A stretch of DNA of 64,000 nucleotides, from assembly GCF_003258355.1 (NCBI RefSeq), contig NZ_QKPO01000004.1, positions 248,001 through 312,000 on the forward strand, written 5' to 3'. A model generated the notes under the pieces. The model ran no database searches, was not told where the DNA came from, and saw only the letters and a program-made list of their open reading frames with translations. The DNA is from Confluentibacter sediminis. Its GTDB lineage: Bacteria > Bacteroidota > Bacteroidia > Flavobacteriales > Flavobacteriaceae. Of this stretch, positions 8,664-17,700 are shown piece by piece; the stretch's first letter is position 1; each line of letters starts with the position of its first letter. The position numbers and the translations under genes were made by a program.

Positions 8664-9062
8664 TAAAGTTAAAGTGTCTTCAACCCACATTTTAGCATCG
8701 TTTAACGAATTGAAATTCTGCTTATTAAATTTAAAGAAATAATTTTCGACATCAAATACTTTTTCCGCAAACAAGCTATAAGTGACCGTTGCATAGGCTT
8801 TAAGACTTTGACATTGATTGAATAAAGGAGCATCAGTAATAACTATTGAATAAGAGTTTATTCTATTACTAATAAGCCCAAAGCTTTCATCTCCAAAGTA
8901 CTCTCTAATGAGTTCTCTAACAGATTCAAAGTTTCTATAATTAATTTCTACACCTTCATTAAATTCGGCAACTAAATAGTTTTCAAAAAAGAAAAGATTT
9001 CCTAAATCTATTGTTTTGTGGTTTTTAACACTTTGATATAACTCTGATTCTTTAATAGACAT
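8652..9062 (-). CDS. Conserved-looking hypothetical protein, possibly STAS-like
   Basis: Cytoplasmic protein of 136 residues without a recognised catalytic motif. It alternates short strands and helices (IDLGNLFFFENYLVAEFNEG, SVRELIREYFGDESFGLISN, YSIVITDAPLF, YATVTYSLFAEKVF, DAKMWVEDTL). The pattern is reminiscent of the SpoIIAA/STAS fold, but this is only an impression. I chose the ATG at 9062 because a -7 box covers the start of the longer reading frame (TTG at 9089), so that frame cannot be fully transcribed from it. The 3' end overlaps cvfB convergently by 12 bases. Confidence 0.6.
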   Translation of the reverse strand: MSIKESELYQSVKNHKTIDLGNLFFFENYLVAEFNEGVEINYRNFESVRELIREYFGDESFGLISNRINSYSIVITDAPLFNQCQSLKAYATVTYSLFAEKVFDVENYFFKFNKQNFNSLNDAKMWVEDTLTLSLN

Positions 9063-9086
9063 ATGCTCATTTTTAAAAAGCAAGTG

Positions 9087-9094
9087 CAAAGATA
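9087..9094 (-). promoter_or_regulatory. -7 box for the minus-strand hypothetical gene
   Basis: On the minus strand this reads TATCTTTG, an exact TAnnTTTG. It lies 24 bases before the ATG at 9062 and decides the start choice for that gene. Confidence 0.5.
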
Positions 9095-9388
9095 CTCTAC
9101 AGGCATAGAATTTTTACGTGTATTTATATTATTATCTTAAATTCATATTATGTCTACTAATTTTGATGAGAATAACCTTAAAACTAAAATTACATGTTTT
9201 AAAATTATAAAAATCAGGGTTTTATAATATATTTGATAAGTGTGTTATTTATTAAAAGAAATGGAATTGCCATAAAAGCATCACATATTTAATTTCATTG
9301 CTAAGTATTTCGAATTTTTATTATATAAAAACTAAGGACAAGGTTTTTTAAGTTTTCTAAATGTGACATATAACCGTTACAATTTTTC
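9095..9388. other. AT-rich intergenic stretch between divergent genes
   Basis: No coding sequence is visible. A second plus-strand TATATTTG at 9228-9235 could be an upstream -7 box for mnmE, but nothing suitable lies at -33. Otherwise I see only AT-rich DNA. Confidence 0.4.
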
Positions 9389-9396
9389 TATTTTTG
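9389..9396 (+). promoter_or_regulatory. -7 box four bases before the mnmE start
   Basis: TATTTTTG is followed by CCTT and then ATG at 9401. This is the same spacing as at cvfB and tetR and again predicts a leaderless mRNA. Confidence 0.55.
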
Positions 9397-9400
9397 CCTT

Positions 9401-10789
9401 ATGATTGATCAAGACACTATTGTAGCTTTAGCAACTCCATCAGGTTCGGGAGCTATTGCTATTATAAGATTATCTGGAGTTAATGCTATTCATTTAGCTG
9501 AAAAACAGTTTAAATCTGTTACGGGTAAACAGTTATCAAAACAAAAAACGCATACCATTCATTTAGGCCACATCATGGATGGAGATAAAACCATTGATGA
9601 AGTTTTGGTATCTGTTTTTAAAAATCCAAATTCGTATACAGGAGAAAATGTTGTTGAGATTTCATGTCACGGTTCTAAATACATTCAGCAAGAAATTATT
9701 CAATTATTTCTTAGGAATGGCTGCCGAATGGCAACAGCCGGTGAGTTCACGTTACGAGCTTTTTTAAATGGAAAATTAGATTTAAGTCAGGCTGAAGCAG
9801 TAGCCGATTTAATTACGAGCGACAATGAAGCATCACATCAAATAGCTATGCAACAAATGCGAGGAGGATTTTCATCAGAAATTGCTAAATTAAGAGAAGA
9901 ACTATTGAATTTTGCTTCCTTAATAGAGCTTGAATTGGATTTTGCTGAAGAAGATGTGGAATTTGCAGACCGAACCAAGTTTAAAGAATTAGTGGGGCGG
10001 ATCGGGTTTGTTTTAAAACGATTGATAGATTCTTTTGCCGTTGGGAATGTGATTAAAAACGGTATTCCTGTCGCTATTGTTGGTGAGCCCAATGTTGGTA
10101 AATCAACGCTTTTAAATGCCTTGTTAAATGAAGAAAGAGCCATCGTTTCGGAAATTGCGGGAACGACAAGAGATACTATCGAAGATGAAATTTCAATAGG
10201 AGGGATAGGATTCCGATTCATTGATACAGCAGGAATTAGAGATACTAAAGATGTTGTTGAAAGTATTGGTATAAAAAAAACCTTCGAAAAAATAGATCAA
10301 GCACAGGTTGTTATTTACTTATTTGATGCTGCAGAGTTTAAAGCAGAAAAATTTCAATTTAAAGTAGAGATTGAAAAAATAAAAAATAAATATCCGCAAA
10401 AACCATTAATTGTTATTGCTAATAAGATTGATAAACTTAATGATGCACAGATTTTAAACCTTAAATCACAAATCACGAACCTAGACTTGTTATCAGCCAA
10501 AAATGGACTAGGTGTAGAAGAATTAAAAGCTAAGTTAATCAGTTTTGTAAATCTAGGTGCTTTGAGAAATAATGATACCATAATAACAAATTCAAGACAT
10601 TACGATTCTTTGCAAAAAGCCTTGGAAGAAATCATTAAAGTTAATCAAGGTTTAGATTCGGGGTTATCGGGAGATTTACTAGCCATAGATATTAGGCAAG
10701 CATTGTATTATTTTGGGGAAATTACTGGAGAAATCACTAATGATGATTTATTAGGTAATATCTTTGCCAATTTCTGTATCGGGAAATAG
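9401..10789 (+). CDS. mnmE: tRNA modification GTPase MnmE (TrmE)
   Basis: With MnmG it installs the carboxymethylaminomethyl group on U34 of certain tRNAs. The 462 residues are full length. The N-terminal formyl-THF-binding domain begins DTIVALATPSGSGAIAIIRL. A helical domain follows (GKLDLSQAEAVADLI). The inserted G domain has G1 GEPNVGKS at residues 228-235, G3 DTAGIRDT, and G4 NKID. The C terminus ends in the essential CIGK motif, whose Cys is catalytic. The stop is followed by 119 bases and then the converging hip module, so this is the edge of the conserved block. Confidence 0.97.
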   Translation: MIDQDTIVALATPSGSGAIAIIRLSGVNAIHLAEKQFKSVTGKQLSKQKTHTIHLGHIMDGDKTIDEVLVSVFKNPNSYTGENVVEISCHGSKYIQQEIIQLFLRNGCRMATAGEFTLRAFLNGKLDLSQAEAVADLITSDNEASHQIAMQQMRGGFSSEIAKLREELLNFASLIELELDFAEEDVEFADRTKFKELVGRIGFVLKRLIDSFAVGNVIKNGIPVAIVGEPNVGKSTLLNALLNEERAIVSEIAGTTRDTIEDEISIGGIGFRFIDTAGIRDTKDVVESIGIKKTFEKIDQAQVVIYLFDAAEFKAEKFQFKVEIEKIKNKYPQKPLIVIANKIDKLNDAQILNLKSQITNLDLLSAKNGLGVEELKAKLISFVNLGALRNNDTIITNSRHYDSLQKALEEIIKVNQGLDSGLSGDLLAIDIRQALYYFGEITGEITNDDLLGNIFANFCIGK

Positions 10790-10908
10790 ATTTTGATTTA
10801 ATTTGATGTTAAATGGTTGTAAATCAAATAATTTTCAAGATGAATTTTAGTAAACACAACATTGGTTAAAGTGCTTTAATACATAGCATAAAATAAAGAC
10901 GGAACATG

Positions 10909-11838
10909 TTACTGCTCAAACATGACTAGTCTAGTTTCCATCAGCTTTAAATATGTTGTTTTCATGTCTTCAGAAAGAAAAGAGATCTCAAGTAATTTCT
11001 TCCAAATAGGTATAGTTTTTTTAATTTGTTCTAGAATTATAGTTATTGTTTTTTCATTGAGTTGTAGCCTTTCTTTAGCGTAATAGTCAATAAAATCAGT
11101 TGCTTTCAAATTACTTTTTTTTCCTTTTAGGGCGAGCGCTATGTCTTCATCAGGATTTTTAATAGCTATAGAAGAGTTTAGAAAATCATAAATGGGCGAG
11201 AGCGTTGTTTTCCCATTTTTAGTAATTAAAGAAAAGTTTTTCAAATGCATATCCTCATTTCCCGTTAGAAAACAAAAAAGAATTCTTCTGAAAAAATCAG
11301 CTTTTTCGATAGCAGGAAACGAACAATAATCGTCAAGTACCGGAATAAGTTTTTCCATTGTAAAACGGTATTTTGTATCCCTGGTATTTCCAGTTAATTG
11401 AGCAAAATCTTCTGTAGCCCATTTTTTTCCTTTACCATAGCGGTCAAAACGTTTGATAAAATAGGATAAACTACCATCTTTACCATAAAGCATGCCGTGA
11501 AAAGGAACTTCTAAACCAAATGCTTTTGCCATTCGCATGGTTACATCTTCGTTTTCTGGTAATTGTGGAAACAAATCATTTTGTGGCTTTATGATATAGG
11601 TTCCAAATTGATCTACAATTTTAAATTCTTGATCCACTATCGAAACAGAAGCACTAAGCTTTGGTTGTACGCCTTGAATAGATAGTTTTTTAGCTCTATT
11701 TGCGGCTTCTTGACGTAATTCTACTGCTGTATAAGGCAAATCGTTTAAGTGCGTTAATTTAGGAGCAATCGTCCGTATTCCTTTTTCGCTATACTTATTC
11801 GCACCGCATAATTCGTATGTAATGGGACATCTATTCAT
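10909..11838 (-). CDS. hipT: HipT-like toxin kinase (C-terminal HipA half)
   Basis: Ser/Thr kinase subunit of a split HipA system, 309 residues, cytoplasmic. In E. coli HipBST the HipT kinase phosphorylates tryptophanyl-tRNA synthetase; the target here is unknown. The glycine-rich loop is KLSIQGVQPKLS (Ser53-Ile54-Gln55), the site where HipT proteins autophosphorylate. Catalytic Asp196 and Asn201 are in LTGNEDMHLKN and the metal Asp218 is in SPIYDFL. The N-terminal MNRCPITYELCG knuckle and PFHGMLYGKDGSLSYFIKRF are typical of the HipA C-terminal family. The start overlaps the stop of the hipS-like gene by 8 bases, so the two are translationally linked. The gene lacks the roughly 100-residue N-terminal subdomain, which is encoded separately upstream. 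Confidence 0.88.
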   Translation of the reverse strand: MNRCPITYELCGANKYSEKGIRTIAPKLTHLNDLPYTAVELRQEAANRAKKLSIQGVQPKLSASVSIVDQEFKIVDQFGTYIIKPQNDLFPQLPENEDVTMRMAKAFGLEVPFHGMLYGKDGSLSYFIKRFDRYGKGKKWATEDFAQLTGNTRDTKYRFTMEKLIPVLDDYCSFPAIEKADFFRRILFCFLTGNEDMHLKNFSLITKNGKTTLSPIYDFLNSSIAIKNPDEDIALALKGKKSNLKATDFIDYYAKERLQLNEKTITIILEQIKKTIPIWKKLLEISFLSEDMKTTYLKLMETRLVMFEQ

Positions 11839-12145
11839 TTTCCAATAATTGAACTGTTACAGATCCTACTAAATCATTTCCTGTAGCAAGGAGTTGGGAG
11901 AAATAATCTTTTTTGTCAATTTTGGCAATACGTAATAAGCCTTCTAACATAACACCTTCAGGTAACAACCCTTCGAAAAAAGGGGGGAAGGATTTGTAAC
12001 CATATTTTTTGTGGTTAGTGGGCATGGTTAAAGAAATTGCTTCACCCTCATAATTTTGATCGTACTCAAAAATATAGTTGTCCGTGGCAATTTCTGTTAA
12101 AATTCCAGCTCTTTTTCCGTGAGTTAATATAATGGCTTGTCTCAT
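11831..12145 (-). CDS. hipS: HipS-like protein (N-terminal HipA half)
   Basis: A 104-residue protein matching the N-terminal HipA domain (couple_hipA type): GKRAGILTEIATDNYIFEYD, ISLTMPTNHKKY, PPFFEGLLPEGVMLEGLL, LLATGNDLVGSVTVQLLE. In HipA this domain is fused to the kinase. Here it ends in its own stop codon, and the kinase gene starts within its last codons. In E. coli HipBST the equivalent HipS is the antitoxin that blocks the kinase, so I infer the same here. It starts two bases after the hipB stop codon, forming a tight hipB-hipS-hipT operon. Confidence 0.85.
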   Translation of the reverse strand: MRQAIILTHGKRAGILTEIATDNYIFEYDQNYEGEAISLTMPTNHKKYGYKSFPPFFEGLLPEGVMLEGLLRIAKIDKKDYFSQLLATGNDLVGSVTVQLLENE

Positions 12146-12147
12146 AA

Positions 12148-12357
12148 TTATTTAGTTAACGGACTTTTGAATTCCACTTTAATGTTGAGTACTTGAAGCA
12201 CTGCAAATAGATTATTTAATCGCACCGTTTCTTTATTCTTTTCAATATCAAAAACAGTTGTTTTACCAACTCCTGCTAGATTGGCCAGCTCCAGTTGGGT
12301 AAGTCCTGCTTTTTTTCGATGGTCTTTTATAAAAGTGCCTAAATCAAAATCATTCAT
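12148..12357 (-). CDS. hipB: HipB-like XRE transcriptional regulator
   Basis: A 69-residue Cro/C1-type helix-turn-helix protein and first gene of the hip operon. The HTH is GTFIKDHRKKAGLTQLELAN followed by LAGVGKTTVFDIEKNKETVR, with the recognition helix near residues 30-42. In HipBA and HipBST systems HipB binds operator palindromes as a dimer and autorepresses. Three copies of a palindrome lie directly upstream (12361-12521), which fits. An ATG at 12353 (out of frame) is ignored; the ATG at 12357 gives the complete HTH. Confidence 0.88.
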   Translation of the reverse strand: MNDFDLGTFIKDHRKKAGLTQLELANLAGVGKTTVFDIEKNKETVRLNNLFAVLQVLNIKVEFKSPLTK

Positions 12358-12360
12358 TAT

Positions 12361-12378
12361 ATACTGTTTAAGCGGTAA
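12361..12378. promoter_or_regulatory. Putative HipB operator O1
   Basis: ATACTG-TTTAAG-CGGTAA, an imperfect inverted repeat with a 6-base centre, three bases upstream of the hipB start codon. On the minus strand TATTTTTA just upstream of it is a one-off match to a -7 box, so O1 would cover the transcription start. Confidence 0.6.
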
Positions 12379-12432
12379 AAATACTCAATTTAAATGTTTA
12401 TAGAAACCTTTTTTATATAAAATCACATTTTA

Positions 12433-12450
12433 TTACTGTTATGGCAGTAA
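12433..12450. promoter_or_regulatory. Putative HipB operator O2
   Basis: TTACTG-TTATGG-CAGTAA, a perfect 6-base inverted repeat with a 6-base centre. It starts 72 bases from O1. Confidence 0.65.
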
Positions 12451-12503
12451 ATAAAGGAGAAGAGATTAGTTTTTACGGGTGAAAAGACAAAAAATGTATT
12501 TAA

Positions 12504-12521
12504 TTACTGCTAAGGCGGTAA
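12504..12521. promoter_or_regulatory. Putative HipB operator O3
   Basis: TTACTG-CTAAGG-CGGTAA, with the same half-sites and spacing as O1 and O2. It starts 71 bases from O2, about seven helical turns. Confidence 0.6.
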
Positions 12522-13047
12522 TTTTTTAATCAAAGAGTTATATATTTGTAGCTTTTTTTATAAGTTACTTCTCGGATATTTTAGATACTCTTATGTTGAT
12601 AATTTGTAAAATAGATACCATGATAATATCAAAAGAAAACAAAAATTTACACCTTATTTAGACCCCAAAGGATGTGATGTAGCATATTTAAAGGAAAGTT
12701 ACATATTGGATCTAATCTTTTCTTAGAAATCTAGACTTTTGCAATGGTTAACGGCTTGGCACTGGCTTAGTTTCTGAAATTGGTTACAACTCGTTATACC
12801 AAGTTAAAGATACCATTATTCCCTAGCCATCTTAAAGAAATCCTTAACTCTGCTTTAATGCTAGTTGGATTATTCTGGCCCCCACAGTTTGTAAGGTTCT
12901 CTATTCCTCGCTTCAATCAATTTGAAAATTTTGACTGCTGGTTTTTAAGGATGAGTTATCAATTTGTGTCTAACTTATCATACTAAAATTGTGATGGAGT
13001 AATTTTTATGGATTAAATCCTGTAAAATCCCATTCTCTATTCTTTTT
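12522..13047. other. Gene-free stretch between hip operators and tetR
   Basis: No convincing gene is visible. TATATTTG at 12541-12548 is a stray plus-strand -7 box. Around 12640-12725 the plus strand reads FTPYLDPKGCDVAYLKESYI onwards to a stop, which looks like the tail of a lost gene. A 68-codon frame at 12780-12986 has no family features and I do not call it. Confidence 0.35.
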
Positions 13048-13078
13048 TTTTAGACAAAACATATTTTTTTGTCTAAAA
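13048..13078. promoter_or_regulatory. Likely TetR operator
   Basis: TTTTAGACAAAA and TTTTGTCTAAAA form a perfect 12-base inverted repeat around a 7-base centre. It covers the -33 element of the tetR promoter, so binding of the repressor would block its own gene and the efflux operon behind it. Confidence 0.75.
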
Positions 13079-13100
13079 TTGAACATTTTTAGTATATTTG
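13069..13100 (+). promoter_or_regulatory. Promoter of the tetR-efflux operon
   Basis: TTG at 13069-13071 and TATATTTG at 13093-13100 are separated by 21 bases. Four bases (TCGA) separate the -7 box from the tetR ATG, predicting a leaderless message. Confidence 0.7.
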
Positions 13101-13104
13101 TCGA

Positions 13105-13689
13105 ATGAAAGAAGCCTTAGTCAAACAACATATCCTAAAGTCTTCTACAGCTGTTTTCAAAGAATTGGGCTTTGAAAAGGTGACGATGGATGATATCGCA
13201 AAAGCCGCCAATAAGGGACGAAGTACACTCTACTACTACTTTAAAAACAAACATGAAGTTTTTGAGCAAGTGGCCGAGCTGGAATACCTTTCGATTATTG
13301 AACCGGCCCGAACCATTATTAAACCTTTCCAAAGCCTGGAAGAAAACCTAAAGCTTTACAATGAGTTTAAATTAAAAAGTCTTATCAGTAAAACCACCGA
13401 GTATACCTTTCTATTGGAAGACATTCGACAAAACATAAACCTTGCCTATTATCTATTAAGAAAGTTAAGACAAATAGAAACCGCCATTTTCGAAAATATG
13501 CTGAACTGGTCACTGGACAAAAATGAAATCACGGCTATTAGTTCTGGAGAAATTCAATTTTTAGCCATAGCTATGGTAACCGCACTCAATAGCTTAGAAA
13601 AAGAAATGTTGCTTTTTGGTACCATAGAAAATATGCCCGTCCGGCTCCAGTGGCTTATAAGCATTCTTATAAAAGGTTTAAAAAATTAA
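13105..13689 (+). CDS. TetR/AcrR family repressor of the efflux operon
   Basis: DNA-binding repressor of 194 residues. The N-terminal HTH is clear: STAVFKELGFEKVTMDDIAK, then AANKGRSTLYYYFKNKHEVF at residues 30-50. The remaining helical part is the ligand-binding and dimerisation domain, with no recognised ligand signature. It sits 27 bases before the membrane fusion protein gene and is co-directional with the whole pump, so it is most likely the local autoregulator, acting at the palindrome 13048-13078. It would be released by a pump substrate; the substrate is not known. Confidence 0.9.
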   Translation: MKEALVKQHILKSSTAVFKELGFEKVTMDDIAKAANKGRSTLYYYFKNKHEVFEQVAELEYLSIIEPARTIIKPFQSLEENLKLYNEFKLKSLISKTTEYTFLLEDIRQNINLAYYLLRKLRQIETAIFENMLNWSLDKNEITAISSGEIQFLAIAMVTALNSLEKEMLLFGTIENMPVRLQWLISILIKGLKN

Positions 13690-13716
13690 TCTATAATTCC
13701 TAAAACTAAAATCAAT

Positions 13717-14775
13717 ATGCGCCAGTTTTATCCCCTTCTTTTGATATGCTTCGCAACGCTAACGCTTCAAAGTTGCAAAAACGAATACAAAACCCGGGAA
13801 ATCCCCCCAATTACGGTAAAAACTTTAACTCTGGGGAGTCCTGATTCAAATAATCCCAACGCATCTTATGTAGCCACCGGTAGGATTGAGGCCGATAAAA
13901 GCCTGCGGCTCAGCTTTCAGGTAGGCGGAGTTATTGAACAATTTCCGGTAAATATGGGTGATTTTGTTCAAAAAGGAAGTCTTATTGCCAGAATAGATGC
14001 GACAGCCTACCAAAAACAGTATGAAGCCCGAAAGGCACAAGCTGAACTGGCAAAAGATAATTACAACCGGATCGAGGAAGTGTATAACAAAGGAAGTATT
14101 GCTGAAGTAAAAATGGTAGAGGCCAGCTCCAATTATAAACAGGCAGACGCCGCCGCCCAAGCTAGCTACCAAAACGTAAAATTTAGCCGTATTACCGCAC
14201 CCTTTACGGGGTATGTGGGTCGGAAAATGATGGAAACCGGAGATTTGGCCTCGCCGGGACATCCTATTGTAGAATTTTTTGATATTGATAAGCTCAAAGC
14301 CATCATCCCCATTTCAGATGATCAGGTAAACCAGTATAAAATAGGTGATACAGCACTTGTGAAAATAGAGGTCTTAGATAAGGAGTACGAAGGTGAAATC
14401 ACAGAAATAGCCATACAGTCAGACTATAACACGCCAAGCTATACCGCAAAAATCACCATTAAGAATGATGATAAGAAAATTAAGCCTGGTATGGCCTGTA
14501 CGGTAATGCTTCCTGAAAGCGAATATGTTTCAAAACCAAATTCTTCCCGCTTCATCATTCCAGTAGAAACCGTATCGGTAACAGACACGAATGAAAATTT
14601 TGTGTATGTGGTCAATAGCCAAAACAAAGCAGAACGGAGACTTGTAAAAACAGGAAGCTTATATAACAACGGCATCTCCATCACAGAAGGTTTACAGCAA
14701 GGCGATCAGCTTATTACTTCAGGCTATCATAAGCTCACCCAAGGTACTCCAGTTACCATTACAAACAAACACTAA
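13717..14775 (+). CDS. RND efflux periplasmic adaptor lipoprotein
   Basis: Membrane fusion protein, 352 residues, linking the inner membrane RND pump to the TolC channel. The signal ends in a lipobox, LTLQSC, with Cys20 as the lipid anchor. The barrel-sandwich half-motifs are visible as RLSFQVGGVIEQFPVNMGD and then ITAPFTGYVGRKMMETGDL. Between them lies an alpha-helical hairpin (YQKQYEARKAQAELAKDNYN region). A beta-barrel and a membrane-proximal domain (RLVKTGSLYNNGISITEGLQ) complete it. G+C content looks higher than in the housekeeping genes to the left, as in the rest of this operon. Confidence 0.93.
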   Translation: MRQFYPLLLICFATLTLQSCKNEYKTREIPPITVKTLTLGSPDSNNPNASYVATGRIEADKSLRLSFQVGGVIEQFPVNMGDFVQKGSLIARIDATAYQKQYEARKAQAELAKDNYNRIEEVYNKGSIAEVKMVEASSNYKQADAAAQASYQNVKFSRITAPFTGYVGRKMMETGDLASPGHPIVEFFDIDKLKAIIPISDDQVNQYKIGDTALVKIEVLDKEYEGEITEIAIQSDYNTPSYTAKITIKNDDKKIKPGMACTVMLPESEYVSKPNSSRFIIPVETVSVTDTNENFVYVVNSQNKAERRLVKTGSLYNNGISITEGLQQGDQLITSGYHKLTQGTPVTITNKH

Positions 14776-14786
14776 GTCCCTATTTT

Positions 14787-17700
14787 ATGAAAAAACAAGG
14801 TTCTATAATAGAATGGGCTATGAAAAACAAGGCCTTTCCGCTGGCATTGGCTTTTGTATTTGTACTGATTGGCTTGTTAGGGCTTTTCAATATGCCCCGT
14901 AACGAATTTCCTGAATTTACCATTAGGCAAGGATTGGTCATTGGATATTATCCCGGTGCTAATTCACAGGAAGTGGAAGAGCAGCTTACCGCTAAAGTTG
15001 AAAAATTCTTATTCAGCTACAATGAAGTGGACAAAGAAAAGACCTATTCGTACTCGCACGATGGGGAAATGTATATTTATGTAGAGGTTGCCAACCGTGT
15101 AGGCAGCAATGAAACCGAACAATTTTGGAACAAGCTTAAAAATGACCTGTTGATCTTTCAGCAGCATAGTGTTCCTCCTGGTGTTAAGGGCATTATAGTG
15201 AATAGTGATTTTGGGAGTACGGCCGCGATGATCCTCGCTGTAGAATCTAAGACCAGACCTTATAAAGATCTGCAAAAACACGTAGAAGAAATCGAAGATC
15301 AACTGCGCCAGGTTAAAGGAATGGCAAAGATTAGCCACTCTGGGGGACTTACCGAGCAAATTGCGGTGTATGTTGACCAAAACAAATTGGCACAATACGG
15401 TATTAGTCCGGCAACTTTAATGCAAAGCCTGCAAACACAGGGTACCATACGGCCAAACGGAACTTTAGAATCCCCTACTTTTGACCGCCCTATAAATATG
15501 GATGTGTTCCTTAAAAATGTTACCGATATAGCCAATCACATTGTAAAGACCGAACGGGATGGTAGTGTGATCCGCATCAAAGACATCGCTCGGGTAAAAA
15601 GGGAATACGACGATCCGGACTCTTTTATTACAGCTAGTGGTACCAAAGCGATGATCATAACGCTTGAGATGGCTTCCGGCAACAATATCGTACAATTTGG
15701 AGACCGAATAGATGAACAGCTCAATGTGTTTAAAACCCAACTTCCTCAGGATATTCAAATCACAAAAATCGCGAATCAACCCGAGGTGGTACAACACTCC
15801 ATAAGCCATTTCCTTAAAGAATTCGGCTTTGCCCTTATGGGAGTAATTATTGTAACGCTTCTACTGTTGCCCTTTCGCGTAGCTTCAGTTGCTGCAGCCA
15901 CCATTCCCATCACCATACTTGCCACGCTTGCATTGATGTATATGTTGGGGATGGAGCTTAATACTGTGACCTTGGCGGCTTTGATCATCGTGCTTGGTAT
16001 TGTGGTAGATGATCCCATTGTGGTGATAGACAATCACGTGGAGAAACTTGATGAAGGGCAGTCGGTTTGGGAGGCGGCTTTCAACAGTGCCAAAGAACTT
16101 TTTCCTTCTGTATTCACGGCCACTTTGGCCATATCTGCCACCTTTCTGCCTTTGGTATTTTTTATGTCGGGAGTCGCCAAAGACTTTTTAAGTACGTTTC
16201 CCTATACCATAATGCTCGCATTATTTCTTTCGCTTACCATTTCAGTACTCTTAGTGCCTTTCTTCAATACCATTTTTATTAAAAGAGGATTGCATCATAA
16301 CAAAAAGGAAGAAGATAAGAAGAAAAAATCGATGTTAGAAAGATTGCAGGTCTTTTTTGATAAAAGTGTGGAAAGTGCTATGAAGCACTATAGAATGACC
16401 GTATTAATTGGCATACTATCTATAGTTGTGGGTATTGTTCTCTTCTCAAAGTTGTCTCAAGAATTGTTTCCAGTAATTGAACGCAATCAGTTTGCGATTG
16501 AAGTTTACCTTTCTAAAAACAGCAGTCTCGATGAAACCGAAAAAGTGGTAAAAGAATTTGAGAAGGTCTTGGCAAAGGACGACCGCATTGAAAACTATAC
16601 CAGTTTTATAGGCACAAGTTCACCGCGTTTCCATGTGGTATATGCACCTAATCTGCCCGCTAAAAACTATGCGCAAATATTGGTCACCACTACTTCAGAC
16701 GACGCAACGGAAGAAGTGCTGATTGAATATGATAAAAAATATTCAGAACTATTCACCAACGCCTATTTGCGGATGAAACAACTCAATTTGATTGCCAAAC
16801 CGGCACAGATAGAGGTGCGTCTTTTTGGTGATGATATTGACACCTTGAAAAACTATGGAAATAAAATCATTGACTTAGCACGGGAAACACCGCAAACCAT
16901 TTGGTCCAGAACCAATTATGGTGAAATGCAGCACACCATTGCTATCGATGTTAATGAAGAAGAAGCTTCTCGCATAGGACTCACCCGTGAAGCCATCGCC
17001 AATACCATAGCTATGAATATGGAAGGTTTAAATACAACACAGGTTTGGGACGGTGATTATGCGATTAACGTTAAAATAAAGGCTGAAGATCATAAAGATC
17101 AATCCGTTTCCAGTCTTAGGGAATTATCGATTATTTCACCTGCAACCGGTAAAACGTTACCACTACGTCAAGTAGCCGAAATAACCCCAAGTTGGCAACA
17201 GGAACAAATCGTAAGACGTAACGGAATGCGCTGCTTAACGGTACGTGTGGATATTGAAAAAGGTGCCGTAGCCAATGAAGTATTGAGTAAGCTTCGTCCT
17301 AAAATCGAAGAACTCAATCTACCCAGTAGCATCACCGTAGGCTATGGAGGGGAATATGAAATGAGCGAGGAAAATCTGGTTCCTATGGGAATTTCCCTAT
17401 CCATAAGCGTCCTTATTGTTTTCCTGATCCTGCTTTGGCATTTCAGGGAATTTAAACAGGCTGCGTTGAGTTTTATAACGATGCCCCTCAGCATATTTGG
17501 TGCAGCTTTAGGATTAATGTTGATGCAGTATCCTTTTGGGTTTACTTCCTTCTTGGGGCTGTTGGCACTGTGTGGTATCGTGGTACGAAACGGTATTATT
17601 TTAATCGATTTTGCCAATGAACTGCGCATCCATCACGGGCATTCGGTATACGAAGCTGCGGCACACGCTGCCAAACGGAGAATGCGTCCCATTTTCCTTA

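Noticed and set aside
8652-9089. Longer version of the minus-strand hypothetical gene starting at 9089
   Set aside because: That TTG start lies inside the -7 box at 9087-9094, so the ATG at 9062 is preferred.
10440-10500. LNLKSQITNL-type stretch in MnmE resembling a dispersed repeat that inserts into proteins
   Set aside because: The G-domain spacing from NKID to LLSAKNG appears normal, so no insertion is needed to explain it.
12780-12986. 68-codon plus-strand frame between hip and tetR
   Set aside because: No family features, no promoter box and no convincing protein composition.
13846-14262. 138-codon minus-strand frame inside the adaptor gene
   Set aside because: It lies entirely within a gene with clear membrane-fusion motifs and shows no motif of its own.
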